A stretch of DNA of 64,000 bases. Source: an uncultured Eggerthella sp. (GTDB taxonomy: Bacteria; Actinomycetota; Coriobacteriia; Coriobacteriales; Eggerthellaceae). Of the stretch, positions 49,004 to 57,951 are shown one piece after another (position 1 is the first letter of the stretch; each line of letters begins with the position of its first letter). The stretch is taken from assembly GCA_900538545.1 (NCBI GenBank), contig UPYK01000002.1:1-64000 (forward strand), read 5' to 3'. The notes beneath the pieces are model-generated. The model made no database searches. It saw only the letters and a program-made list of their open reading frames with translations, and was not told where the DNA came from. The translations under genes were made by a program, and so were the position numbers.

Positions 49004-49810
49004 ATGGCAAAATCATCTAAACAGGTTGTTCTGATCACAGGCGGCGCGATGGGCCAGGGGCGCACACATGCGGTTGCGTTCGCGAAGGCAGGGTTCGATG
49101 TAGTGCTCATCGATATGCTTGAACCAGAGAACGAGATCTTCAAAGAGACCATCGCGTTGGTTCGCGATGCGGGTGGCGAGGTGTTGGCGTTGCAGGCGAA
49201 CATCTGCTCCACGCCTGAGGTCGAAGCAGCGTTCGCTCAGGCATGGGAAAAGTTTGGTCGCTTGGATGTGGTGGTGGCCAATGCGGGTATCATCAATTTT
49301 GGTTGCACTTGGGAATTGAGCGATGAACAGGTCGAGCGTGCGCTCGCGGTGAATCTCGAGGGAACCTGGCGCACAGATAAATATGCTGCGATCTACATGC
49401 GCAAACAAGGTTACGGACGCATCATCAACATCTCTTCTGTGTCGGGTCTTAAGGGAACTGCGCAGTTGGCAACGTATTGCATGACCAAATTCGGCATCAT
49501 CGGGCTTACCAAAACGCTTGCGCTCGAACTCCAAAGCGAAGGCCTGCCGATCTACTGTAACGTTGTATGCCCCACGAAGGTGCGTACGCCCATGTGCGAA
49601 ACGGAGAGCTACGTTGACTTCGTGAACTCAACGATGGGCAAGAGCTTTACCAGCTGGCAGGAGATGTTCGAAGACGAGAAGAATCCCGGAGGACTGAAAT
49701 TCCTCAATCCTGAAGACGTGACGGATATGGTGCTTTGGCTTGCGGAATCAGAAGCTGCCACGAAATTCAATGGTCGTGAGATCGTGGTCGATCGCGGAGC
49801 GATGTTGTAG
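49004..49810 (+). CDS. Short-chain dehydrogenase/reductase
   Basis: 268-residue classical SDR. The cofactor loop reads TGGAMGQGRTHAVAFAKAG; the GQGR variant is frequent in mycofactocin-coupled-type SDRs. Catalytic triad: Ser in NISSVSGLKG, Tyr and Lys in TYCMTKFG. DAN/NAG motif reads VANAGI. Likely an NAD(P)-dependent alcohol or ketosteroid-type oxidoreductase, but no mycofactocin genes are present here. Paired with the upstream VOC protein and sharing an operator-like dyad with the 25.7 kb site. A terminator lies 24 bases downstream. Confidence 0.88.
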   Translation: MAKSSKQVVLITGGAMGQGRTHAVAFAKAGFDVVLIDMLEPENEIFKETIALVRDAGGEVLALQANICSTPEVEAAFAQAWEKFGRLDVVVANAGIINFGCTWELSDEQVERALAVNLEGTWRTDKYAAIYMRKQGYGRIINISSVSGLKGTAQLATYCMTKFGIIGLTKTLALELQSEGLPIYCNVVCPTKVRTPMCETESYVDFVNSTMGKSFTSWQEMFEDEKNPGGLKFLNPEDVTDMVLWLAESEAATKFNGREIVVDRGAML

Positions 49811-49834
49811 GCTTTGCGACCGTTAGGTAATGCG

Positions 49835-49876
49835 AGGTCGTTCTTTTTGCGTCAGGCAGAAGGAACGACCTTTTTT
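49835..49876. terminator. Terminator between SDR and TetR genes
   Basis: Nine-bp stem AGGTCGTTC (49835-49843) / GAACGACCT (49863-49871), followed on the plus strand by TTTTTT. It overlaps the end of the convergent TetR gene. Confidence 0.85.
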
Positions 49877-50531
49877 ATTGCGAAAGACGATCGAGGCACA
49901 TCTCGACGAAGCTCGTATAGGCATCCTCGAAATTGCCCTCTATAGGCGGCAAGCCAGCAAGACGCATAGCTTCGGCCACCTGCTCGGCGCAATTGAAGTG
50001 ATTGAATAGCGCAGCCGCTTGATAGATGAGGCACAAAGAGAGATCGGAGGCTTCGTTTGCGCTGCATGAGAGGTGCTTTCGCAGCAATGTGCGAATCGAT
50101 TCGTTCATGAGTGCGAAGTTCTTCTTGAATTCAACGAGACGATCGAGCGACGTGTTCGTTTCGATGATCGGGATCAAGATACTTTGATAGCGCAAGAATT
50201 CTGGATGGCGCGCAACGGCACATGCCCACTCATGCGCAAATTCAGCATTTGTGAGCTTCTTGCCTGCAAGCGAAGCCATAAGATCATCGACCAAAGCACG
50301 ATTAGCGCGACTGTGGAGCGCAAGGAATATCTCTTCTTGGGTAGCGGCATATTTGTAGAGATTAGAGCGTGACCAGCCCAGTTCTTTTGCGATGAGCCCC
50401 ATGTTGATCTCGTGATAGGGCAGCTGTGCGAACAGCGTTTCGGTTGCATCCATGATCGCGCTCATGCGTTCAGCTTTTTGCTGCGGCGAGCGTGCGCGTT
50501 GATAGTCGGCCACGTAAACCTCCTTGTTCAT
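49875..50531 (-). CDS. TetR-family regulator
   Basis: 218 residues. Helix-turn-helix INMGLIAKELGWSRSNLYKYAATQEEIF, preceded by MDATETLFAQLPYHE. The C-terminal domain matches TetR ligand domains of the type found in small Coriobacteriia regulators. It is convergent with the SDR gene and lies 51 bp after the FUSC transporter on the same strand, so it may control either one. It is less related to the two cluster paralogues at 21.7 and 25.9 kb. Confidence 0.85.
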   Translation of the reverse strand: MNKEVYVADYQRARSPQQKAERMSAIMDATETLFAQLPYHEINMGLIAKELGWSRSNLYKYAATQEEIFLALHSRANRALVDDLMASLAGKKLTNAEFAHEWACAVARHPEFLRYQSILIPIIETNTSLDRLVEFKKNFALMNESIRTLLRKHLSCSANEASDLSLCLIYQAAALFNHFNCAEQVAEAMRLAGLPPIEGNFEDAYTSFVEMCLDRLSQ

Positions 50532-50582
50532 GCTCGCTATTCTATCAAAAGGCTTGCCGCGCCGGTGTAGTGGGTCGGGTGG

Positions 50583-52688
50583 TTAGTCTTTGAGGTCCTC
50601 TTCCAGATAGCGCATGGTTTCGAGGTCGTGCGTCTTCTCTTTGAGACGTTCGTTGGTGGCATCGATGTGCTTGATGCGCGCGGTGGTATCAGGCGATGCG
50701 TTATCAAGATCATGCTGAGGCTCGTCGGAGAGCAGATCGTCATGCACGCGCCGCGGATCGAGCAGCATCACGGCGTGGGCGGCATCCATCGCGAACTTGT
50801 AATTGAGCTGCAGGACGCGCTGAACATCCTGTTTCAGTTGCTTGATCTGTGCGAGTGATTCACGCCGCGAGGGGCGCTCTTCCCATTTGATCTCTTTTAG
50901 GCTAAGGCTGTTCGCCAGGTTTTCCATGAACGCTGAATTCATGTGCAGGTAGTAGAGCAGTTGCACCGCGCGCCACAGGTTAACGTGGCCGCGTTTGATG
51001 CCGAGATCGATCTGCGCGAGCAAGCGGCCATCGATACGCTCTAGCTCGATGATCTTCGTGCGGATGGTGGTGGTTCGTTGCGTGCGCATGAACAGGAAGA
51101 TCACCATCACCACGCAAGTTGCTGCGATGATCACAAAGCCAAGGCGGATAACGAGCGTCATGCCAAGCGATGCATCGGCGGAATAGAGTGCGGTGAGCGC
51201 CATCTGCGTTCCTGCGGTGATGGAGACCGTTTGGCTGATATTCATAAGGATGACCAGGTAACACAGCGTGATGACCGTTGGCATGAGGAAGGGGCTTGGG
51301 ATGAAATGCACGAAGAGCGCGAAGATCGCGATGCCGACGAGCGTGCCGATGGTGCTGTTCTTCGTTGAGCGTAGCGTTTCATCGTTGTAGGTGTTCAAGA
51401 TCGTGAAGGCGACGATCGGTATCCAGATGCCGAAATCGAGTCCGATCAGGTGCGTGAGCGCGATGTCGGCTAGCACGGCGATCGTTACGATGGTGGCAAG
51501 CTGAAGAGAGAAGCGCGTTTGCGTGTTCTTGAGGCTGATGTTGTCACGCAAGAAGTGGTAGCGATAGCGAATGCTCTTGAGGAACGGGGTGGATTCGTCG
51601 CGCGAGAGGCGGGTGTCGCGCAAGGTGCGCACGAGTGCTTCAAGGATCGCATTCCATGATTCGTGGTAGCACGTAGTGTCGAAGCCACGACGCTCAAGGA
51701 ATGCTTCGAGCTCGCTCACTATCTCGGAGATGCGCGTGATCTTCTTGGTGGCGACCGCTTCGAAAACGGCGGCCAGATCGGCGAAGTATTCTCGGTTCTT
51801 CGGCGTGATGCCCTGCGCGTTCTTGGAAGTGGCATGGATCAGGTCCGAGATTTGCTCGCAGCAAAGGAGCAGTGCGAAGGTGTAGCATTGTCGGCCCGAA
51901 AGTATGCCGCCTTGGCGCATGACCGTGGCGTATTCGGTTTGCGCGTAATCTTGGGCGAGGGTGAATGTTCTTTCGGGTTCGACTTGCGCTTCGAGGGTTG
52001 AGGCAGAAGGCTGCGGCTCTTTTGCTGCGCTTGTGATAGGCGATGATGGCGAAGCGCCCGCGAGTGAAGGGTCTGTGTTGTTCGTTGGTTCGGTTTCGGG
52101 TGCTTGTGCGAGGAGGCGAAGCTGAGCGGCTACATCGCCGAAGGCTTCGCGCATGAAGGCGCGATCGCGGGCAAATTCGTCGAGCTTGCCGGTCTTGCGT
52201 AGCGTAAAACGCATCAGGTAGATGAAGGCGGTGGTGAGTGCGATCGAAAGGCCAAGCGCCGCAAGGCGTGGAAGGATCTCACCAGGGGTAATGGGGTAGA
52301 TCAGCAGGAACAGGTAGCCAAGCCCGAGCCAGTAGAAATTGCGGGGAAGATAGTCGTCGGATTGGGTGAGCGTTATGAAGAACAGGTAGCAGAAGCTCAT
52401 GACCACGAAGAGCACATCGTTGAGTCCTGCGATGCTCGCGCAGACGCCCATGAGCACGAACCAGCAAAGGCGCCGCAGATAGTTCGCGAACGAAAGCCCT
52501 GGGTCTTGGATGATGGCGCGCGAAAAGAAGAGGAACACGATGCCGAGCAGGGCATCGGCTACGCCAAAAAGGTAATAGATGGTGAAGAAGAGCAGAACGA
52601 AAAACACCAGATAAGGAAGGGCATCAAGAAATTTCTCCCTTAAGCTGGCAAAGCTGAATCGCGCTTGTTGTTCGGTCTGTTCTCTCAT
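50583..52688 (-). CDS. FUSC family membrane protein (aromatic acid exporter-like)
   Basis: 701 residues. Two groups of membrane helices, at about 25-155 and 400-530, are separated by a cytosolic domain of about 230 residues and followed by a long helical C-terminus. This is the FUSC/ArAE arrangement of p-hydroxybenzoate-type efflux proteins. The linker near 190-230 is Pro/Ser/Thr-rich and variable. The substrate is not predictable. Upstream of the TetR gene on the same strand, which suggests regulated efflux. Confidence 0.8.
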   Translation of the reverse strand: MREQTEQQARFSFASLREKFLDALPYLVFFVLLFFTIYYLFGVADALLGIVFLFFSRAIIQDPGLSFANYLRRLCWFVLMGVCASIAGLNDVLFVVMSFCYLFFITLTQSDDYLPRNFYWLGLGYLFLLIYPITPGEILPRLAALGLSIALTTAFIYLMRFTLRKTGKLDEFARDRAFMREAFGDVAAQLRLLAQAPETEPTNNTDPSLAGASPSSPITSAAKEPQPSASTLEAQVEPERTFTLAQDYAQTEYATVMRQGGILSGRQCYTFALLLCCEQISDLIHATSKNAQGITPKNREYFADLAAVFEAVATKKITRISEIVSELEAFLERRGFDTTCYHESWNAILEALVRTLRDTRLSRDESTPFLKSIRYRYHFLRDNISLKNTQTRFSLQLATIVTIAVLADIALTHLIGLDFGIWIPIVAFTILNTYNDETLRSTKNSTIGTLVGIAIFALFVHFIPSPFLMPTVITLCYLVILMNISQTVSITAGTQMALTALYSADASLGMTLVIRLGFVIIAATCVVMVIFLFMRTQRTTTIRTKIIELERIDGRLLAQIDLGIKRGHVNLWRAVQLLYYLHMNSAFMENLANSLSLKEIKWEERPSRRESLAQIKQLKQDVQRVLQLNYKFAMDAAHAVMLLDPRRVHDDLLSDEPQHDLDNASPDTTARIKHIDATNERLKEKTHDLETMRYLEEDLKD

Positions 52689-52895
52689 GGGATTCGATTA
52701 TCGCATCGAATCGCGCGCTGTTGCCTTACCGCAATAAAAACTACTTGATTATAGGGGCGGTACCCCCAAGATCGCAGATGAAAGGCTTATATGTGGTGAA
52801 GAGATGGAGAGGATATGCATTGAGGGATTGAGACAAATCGAACAATTTGGCAGAAAGTTTGCCGAGATTGGCAGGTTGCAAGCAAAAGCAAGAGA

Positions 52896-53888
52896 TTAGT
52901 TTTCAGCATTAACGGAGTTGATGATATCGGTTAGCAGCTCGACGTGTGCATCGGTGTCATTCAAACAAGGCACATAAACGAAGCGGTCGCTTTCGATCTG
53001 CAAGGCAGGGTCTTCACATACTTGTTGGCGCAACTCGATATCGATGTCGTAAAGCGTTTCGAGGCAGTCGATCGAAAAGTTCGGAGCAACCACAAACAAT
53101 CGTCCGCGCGGTGCGCCGAGCGTTTGGAGGGCTTCAGGGATGAAGGGGTCAAGCCACGAACGTGCCTTATCGAAGCGACATTGAAAGCCAAGAGCCCAGT
53201 CCTGAACGTCGAGCTCGAGAAGACGTGCCACTGCGTTGGCGGTTGCGCGCGCTTTGTCCTCATAATCGTCACCATTGCGAATATCTCGTACCGGGATGGA
53301 GTGGAACGCGAAGAGCAGCTTGTCTCCTGCAGAGCTATCGAAACCAGCAGCGCGAATCGATGCCGCGATGGCTTCAAGATAGAGCAGGTGAGCACTGTAA
53401 TAGCCGACGAGCTTCGTTTGCGGATGCCAGTCGAGGGCGCTTAAAGCAGCAAGCGTTTTATCTGCTACGACGCCCGTGGTTGAGAGCGCGTTCTGCGGAT
53501 AAAGCGATAAGACCACCAGTTCATCGCACCCTTCGGCTTTAAGTTCGCCCAGTGCTTGTTTGATCGATGGCGAGCCATAGCTCATGCCATGCCGAACGAG
53601 AGTTGCTTTGTCCTGCTCGTTGAAAGAGGCTTGCAACTTATGGGCAAGTGATGCCATTCCTGATTGGAGCGGAGAGCCTTGGGAAGTCCAGATCTGTCGG
53701 TATTTTTCTGCTGATGCGTGAGCGCGTTTTGGCAAGATGAATGCATGGAGGATGATCTTCCACAAGGGAGCGGGCAGCGGACAAATGCGCGGGTCTTGAA
53801 GGAATTCGGCCAAATATGCGCGCACGACATCTGCTTCGGGTACATCGGGTGTGCCCGTGTTCGCTATGATGACACCACGTTTGCTCAT
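52896..53888 (-). CDS. hemH: Ferrochelatase
   Basis: 330 residues. Family features are GVIIANTGTPDVPEADVVRAYL at the N-terminus, YGSPSIKQAL, the catalytic His in FAFHSIPVRDI, FQCRFDKARSWLDP, and PNFSIDCLETLYDI with the conserved Glu. The sequence resembles the classical (protoporphyrin) HemH of Gram-negatives rather than the short coproporphyrin ferrochelatase of Actinobacteria and Firmicutes, which is notable. It inserts Fe2+ into the porphyrin. No other haem genes lie nearby. ATG 53888 gives the usual start; the frame opens 30 codons earlier without conserved sequence. Confidence 0.9.
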   Translation of the reverse strand: MSKRGVIIANTGTPDVPEADVVRAYLAEFLQDPRICPLPAPLWKIILHAFILPKRAHASAEKYRQIWTSQGSPLQSGMASLAHKLQASFNEQDKATLVRHGMSYGSPSIKQALGELKAEGCDELVVLSLYPQNALSTTGVVADKTLAALSALDWHPQTKLVGYYSAHLLYLEAIAASIRAAGFDSSAGDKLLFAFHSIPVRDIRNGDDYEDKARATANAVARLLELDVQDWALGFQCRFDKARSWLDPFIPEALQTLGAPRGRLFVVAPNFSIDCLETLYDIDIELRQQVCEDPALQIESDRFVYVPCLNDTDAHVELLTDIINSVNAEN

Positions 53889-54353
53889 GAAGCGCTCGAA
53901 CTCCCTTTTTACGGCGTTACGGCGCAAACCTGATGTTGCGCTTACGGTAATTGAGACTCTCTCTACTATAGCGAGCATACCTGAGGCTTGCGCTTAGTAT
54001 TCGATGAAAGCGGCTTGCTTCGTGATGACTGCGATGGTTGTTCGCTTCAAGAAGGTATGGAGGCGAGCGAGCAGTATTGCTGATGTGGGCTTCTGTAACC
54101 TTGTCCCCTTTGGTTCTGCAGAGCACCGAATCAAGTTAACAGAAGCATTCTTAGGCTTTCTGGCGAATTTCCTTCAATAGGATAGGTGGTTTAACAGGGC
54201 TATTTGCATGGTATTATTTGTACAGCATGTTATATTTGTCATGGGCGCAGCGTCATTTGGCCAAGAGGCTTCGCGTGAATGCGCCTTACTGATAGGGCAT
54301 CGCTTTGCTACCACAGAGCCGACGAATGCGATCTTGTTCGAAAGAAGTGGCAT
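53889..54353. other. 465-base divergent region, no gene
   Basis: Between hemH and a TetR gene. No open frame with plausible coding is seen. A short hairpin with AACC/GGTT arms around the REP-like core AAAGGGGAC (minus strand, about 54097-54115) may be a decayed repeat. No confident promoter elements. Confidence 0.4.
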
Positions 54354-54989
54354 ATGGCAAGACCGAAGAAAAGCAATCAACCCTCCGTGCGCGATCGAAT
54401 GATCGAGGCTTTTTGGCAGCTGCTCGAGGATAACCAACTGCACGAGATATCGGTTGGGATGATCGTGGCAAAAGCAGGATGCAACCGAGGAACGTTCTAC
54501 TATCATTTTGCAGATAAGGATGAGCTCATGCTAGCGGCTCTGAGTCGGGAAGTTAAGGGGCTGCCCAACTGCATTATTTCCGTTATTGCTGGCGATAATC
54601 CTGAAGCAGTTCTTGAATCAATGATCGAAGGGCATATTCCGCGCCTTTCTCTCTTCATGGAGCAGGGCGGACAAACGATCGTTGAGAGGAACCTCAAAAG
54701 CTACGTGGTCAAGATCTGGTCAACCTTCCTGTTGCCTGAAGGGGGAGAGCTCGATCTTAAGTCGCGTCTTATCATCGAATATACAGCCAGTGGCATATTG
54801 GGGGCTATCGCTTATTTCAGCGGTGAAAAGCGAGAGAAGATCGATACTATTCCCGTCGATTTTTTGATGGATGCAGCATCGGTTGCACTGGATCATGTTT
54901 GTGCTATTCAGCAGGTGAACAAAGAAGAACTGATCACTCGCTTGAAGATGTATCGCCAATTCTCAAGATTCAATCTGGCTGCCAGATAG
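54354..54989 (+). CDS. TetR-family regulator
   Basis: 211 residues. N-terminal MARPKKSNQPSVRDRMIEAFW leads into the HTH ISVGMIVAKAGCNRGTFYYHFADKDEL. The ligand domain has no recognised match. I start at ATG 54354; longer in-frame starts lack conserved sequence. It is convergent with the MFS gene at 55157-56485, with a REPIN-like palindrome between them. Target genes are not evident. Confidence 0.8.
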   Translation: MARPKKSNQPSVRDRMIEAFWQLLEDNQLHEISVGMIVAKAGCNRGTFYYHFADKDELMLAALSREVKGLPNCIISVIAGDNPEAVLESMIEGHIPRLSLFMEQGGQTIVERNLKSYVVKIWSTFLLPEGGELDLKSRLIIEYTASGILGAIAYFSGEKREKIDTIPVDFLMDAASVALDHVCAIQQVNKEELITRLKMYRQFSRFNLAAR

Positions 54990-55067
54990 GCGGGAATTCC
55001 AAGATGCACAGCAAGCTGTATCACCGAGACTTTTTGCTGTTACCTTGATCCTGCCGTGTAATGCAAG

Positions 55068-55135
55068 ACGGACAACGGGGACGTAGCTTATTGTCCTGTA
55101 TTCACAGGACAATAAGCTACGTCCCCGTTGTCCGT
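55068..55135. repeat. REPIN-like element B1: 68-base near-perfect palindrome
   Basis: Two inverted family B copies (55070-55096 and 55107-55133) are identical over 27 bases. With flanking bases the arms reach 32 bp around a 4-base loop ATTC. Each copy starts GGACAA, contains CGGGGACGTAGCTTA, and ends TTGTCC, so it is itself a small hairpin. It fills the gap between convergent TetR and MFS genes. Confidence 0.9.
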
Positions 55136-55156
55136 TGGCTCGAGTTTTTATCTTTC

Positions 55157-56485
55157 CTAGGCGGCTTCAGGCATCTTGATCTTGGTGCGGTGCACGGTGC
55201 TCTTACGACCAGTTTTGATCGTGCGGCGATGCAGGAGCGCAATGACGGGAATCGCGAGAGCGAGCACGCCTCCCATGATGAATCCAGCCTGAGCACCCCA
55301 CAGGTCGATCATAACACCCGCAAGTGTCGGGCCGATCGCGAGACCACACGTGCAGCCTGCGTTGAGCCAGGTGATAGCTTCGGTCAGGCGCTTGCCAGGG
55401 ACAGAGCGTTCGCAGGCGCCATTCATCACGATCAGGAAGGGTGCGTAGAACAGCGCACCAAAACAGGAAACCACATACAGGCTCACGGCATCGCTGATGA
55501 GCATCATCGACCCATAACCCACGCCGATGCAGGTAGCAGCGATCAGCACTTGCTTATAGTGGGGGATCGCAAGGCGCAAAGTGCCAAACAGGAATCCTAT
55601 CGCGATCGAGACGAGTGCTGAGAGCATCAGCGCGCCACTGGCAATGTTCGGCTCGCCCAGCTCTTCGGCGAATGCAACGGAAGTGGTATCGAAGGTCCCG
55701 AAGAACGAGCCGAGCAGGAGCATCAAGACGAAGAGTACCCGCACGATGCGCGACGTACGGAAAAGGCTCCTCTTCTCTTTCGCAGGCGCTTCGCTTTTTT
55801 CGGGTGCTGAGCTGTTGGATGTTGAACCATCAGATGAAGCGGCATCCGCGGCCGATCTCCATCCGGGGTGAGGCTCGGTCTCTTTTGCGTGCGTGAGCAA
55901 GGTTGCGCCGATCAAGAAACACACGCCACCTACGGCAAGACCTGCGATCGGGGTAAAGGATGAGGCAAGGAAGATCGAAAGGGCGGGGGCGATCATGAAA
56001 CCGATGTCGTCCAAAATTCCTTCATAAGAAAAGATGGTGGTTACGTTCGGCGCCTTTTCGCCCAGTTTTCCCATACGCAAGAGATAGACCCAGCGAGCAC
56101 GCGAGAGGGCTTGAGCGCTGGGGATGCAACCGACGAAGACCGATGCGATGAACAAGATCCAGAGGGGGCCATGGAATTGCACCGTGATCAGGAGCGCGAC
56201 CAGCCCCGTTAGGCTGACCAGTGCGGCAAAAGGCACTACGCGCGATTGGCCGCGTTCATCGACCAGCTTTCCTAGGCGCGGGCCGATCAGGAAGATCGCA
56301 AGTGCGATAACTGACGAGACGAGGCCAGATTCGAGAAACGAATACCCAGCCAGCGAAAGCATGGCAACAGTGCCGATGTTCATCATGTAGCCATACATGC
56401 GCATCAGCAGGCAGGCGATGTCGAATCGTCGCGCTGGGCGAACGCTCAAGATCGCTCCGTATACTTTCAAATCTACTGCGGGCAT
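55157..56485 (-). CDS. MFS transporter
   Basis: 442 residues with about 12 hydrophobic helices and a central charged linker (about 205-240) of low complexity. Helix 2-3 loop reads GPRLGKLVDERGQSRV, close to the MFS signature. This is probably a drug or metabolite exporter. ATG 56485 with AGAGGA upstream. No regulator is adjacent on the same transcript; the convergent TetR is a candidate. Confidence 0.85.
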   Translation of the reverse strand: MPAVDLKVYGAILSVRPARRFDIACLLMRMYGYMMNIGTVAMLSLAGYSFLESGLVSSVIALAIFLIGPRLGKLVDERGQSRVVPFAALVSLTGLVALLITVQFHGPLWILFIASVFVGCIPSAQALSRARWVYLLRMGKLGEKAPNVTTIFSYEGILDDIGFMIAPALSIFLASSFTPIAGLAVGGVCFLIGATLLTHAKETEPHPGWRSAADAASSDGSTSNSSAPEKSEAPAKEKRSLFRTSRIVRVLFVLMLLLGSFFGTFDTTSVAFAEELGEPNIASGALMLSALVSIAIGFLFGTLRLAIPHYKQVLIAATCIGVGYGSMMLISDAVSLYVVSCFGALFYAPFLIVMNGACERSVPGKRLTEAITWLNAGCTCGLAIGPTLAGVMIDLWGAQAGFIMGGVLALAIPVIALLHRRTIKTGRKSTVHRTKIKMPEAA

Positions 56486-56637
56486 CGTCCTCTTTGTTCT
56501 CGTTCAAATTGGGTAGCGGTATCTTCTGCGGATATGAATAATAGGCACGTTGCAATCGAGATGCAACAAGGTGTTGCTTGAACCCGCGAACGGTATCTTC
56601 ATAATGGGGTTAGGCATTTACAACGAAAGGACCTACC

Positions 56638-57102
56638 ATGGCCATGAGCGATACGATCACACAGATCCGAACCGAAAAAGGGCTGACGCAAGAGCAGATG
56701 GCGCGTGATCTGTTCGTGACCAGACAGGCGATCTCTCGCTGGGAGACTGGCGAGACTTCACCGAGCATCGACATGGTGAAGTTGATCTGCGTTACCTATT
56801 CGATCCCGCTCGAACGCTTCTTTGAGATGCCAGCGGAGTATTACTGTCAGTGCTGTTCGATGCCGATACCCGATGAAGCTTTGCATGGCACGGAAGCAGA
56901 TGGCTCGCCGAGCGATCACTACTGCAAGTGGTGCTATCAAGAGGGCGATTTCACGGCAAAAGATGTCGATATGGATGAGTTCATCGAGGCCGCTGCCCAG
57001 ATGGAAGCTGATGCGATGGGTATCTCGCGCGAAGAAGCGGTTTCCCTCATGGCCACGTTGCTCCCGCATCTTGATCGCTGGAAGGGCAAAGCCAAGAACT
57101 GA
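56638..57102 (+). CDS. XRE helix-turn-helix protein with C-terminal zinc-ribbon domain
   Basis: 154 residues. Residues 5-60 are an XRE DNA-binding domain (ITQIRTEKGLTQEQMARDLF, TRQAISRWETGETSPSI). Residues 75-115 hold CQCCSMPIP and HYCKWCYQEGDFT, a four-Cys zinc-ribbon found in many small Clostridia and Coriobacteria regulators, followed by a helix. The target is unknown. It begins the accessory stretch that contains the toxin-antitoxin, transposase and Fic genes. ATG follows AAAGGA. Confidence 0.85.
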   Translation: MAMSDTITQIRTEKGLTQEQMARDLFVTRQAISRWETGETSPSIDMVKLICVTYSIPLERFFEMPAEYYCQCCSMPIPDEALHGTEADGSPSDHYCKWCYQEGDFTAKDVDMDEFIEAAAQMEADAMGISREEAVSLMATLLPHLDRWKGKAKN

Positions 57103-57155
57103 GATAGATGTTGAGCGCCATTTCCTAACCAACTGAAACGTTTGATGATGCCCGC

Positions 57156-57563
57156 CTAGAAATCGATCTCTTCCCAGTATTCAAGGGAAAGCCCAGGCAC
57201 ACGTTTGAACTCATCCACGTTGTTGGTGACCAGAACGGCGCCGTGGGCAAGGGCTGTTGCCGCGATCAGATAGTCATTACCGCCAATGGTTAGCCCTTTG
57301 CGCTCAAGATCTGCACGAATCTTCGCATAGTGTGCAGCGCAGGTTTCATCAAAAGGGATGATCTCGAAAGGCAAGAGCAAAGATTCCACTTTTAGGCGTT
57401 CTTCTTCAGGCTGCATGCTCTTTTCTGCGCCCAGAAGTAGTTCGGCTTTGACCACGGCCGGAACTTTGAAAAGCCCTGCATCGCTATTCAGGAGCAGTTC
57501 ATATGCAGCATTTAATTTGCGTCTTGATATATCGATAAGGATATTCGTATCTAGCAAATACAT
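57156..57563 (-). CDS. vapC: VapC-type PIN-domain toxin
   Basis: 135 residues. PIN-domain acidic residues are visible: D5 in LLDTNILID, a Glu in VKAELLLGAE, D near 95 in GGNDYLIAATA and an Asn/Asp in TNNVDEF. The fold cleaves RNA (often tRNA) with Mg2+. The antitoxin gene ends 8 bp upstream, the standard order. It is the second gene of a two-gene unit with direct-repeat operator upstream. Confidence 0.9.
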   Translation of the reverse strand: MYLLDTNILIDISRRKLNAAYELLLNSDAGLFKVPAVVKAELLLGAEKSMQPEEERLKVESLLLPFEIIPFDETCAAHYAKIRADLERKGLTIGGNDYLIAATALAHGAVLVTNNVDEFKRVPGLSLEYWEEIDF

Positions 57564-57571
57564 AAGCGTCC

Positions 57572-57811
57572 TTAAATAGTATTGAGGGGCTCAATAGGCT
57601 CGGGTGGCAGATCAACAGGTTCCTCAAAATTTAAGGGCTTCAAATTCTCGAAATACCCTGGAGGCCATCCATTAACCCATCCGCGTTCGGCTTCGTGACG
57701 CTTCTCAAGAACCTCACGCGCATAAGAGGAGATCGACTTTCCAGCCGCTTCGGCATCTGCTCGTAGCTCTTCCATTGCGATGTCATCCATATAAAGCGAT
57801 AGCTGCGCCAT
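57572..57811 (-). CDS. Antitoxin of the VapC pair (ribbon-helix-helix)
   Basis: 79 residues. N-terminal ribbon-helix-helix pattern AQLSLYMDDIAMEELRADAE followed by a helix SISSYAREVLEKR; the Pro-rich C-terminus (about 45-79) should bind and block the PIN domain. ATG 57811 has GAGAGG eight bases upstream; a GTG nine bases earlier lies on top of that site. Family B REPs and a RAYT lie immediately upstream of its promoter. Confidence 0.85.
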   Translation of the reverse strand: MAQLSLYMDDIAMEELRADAEAAGKSISSYAREVLEKRHEAERGWVNGWPPGYFENLKPLNFEEPVDLPPEPIEPLNTI

Positions 57812-57837
57812 AATGCTCACCTCTCTTATTCAATAGA

Positions 57838-57857
57838 ACAAGTATACTACAAGTATA
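57838..57857 (-). promoter_or_regulatory. Direct-repeat operator of the toxin-antitoxin unit
   Basis: ACAAGTATA occurs twice at 57838-57846 and 57849-57857, an 11-base period. On the minus strand each contains TATACTTGT, and one TATACT may be the -10. Ribbon-helix-helix repressors bind such direct repeats. Confidence 0.5.
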
Positions 57858-57870
57858 AATTGTTGAACAG

Positions 57871-57907
57871 GGACAACGGGGGACAACGGGGACGTAGCTT
57901 ATTGTCC
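57871..57907 (+). repeat. REP copy B2 left of the RAYT gene
   Basis: One full family B copy at 57881-57907 is preceded by a partial tandem copy (GGACAACGGG, 57871-57880) and by TGAACAGG, the head of family A (57863-57870 region). Orientation is opposite to copy B3. Confidence 0.85.
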
Positions 57908-57951
57908 TTTTTGCTATGATGCTCTCTGTTGTCACCGAATGAGAGCGAGGG

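Noticed and set aside
49004..49810. Mycofactocin-dependent dehydrogenase
   Set aside because: Only the cofactor-loop resemblance supports it; no mycofactocin biosynthesis genes are in the window.
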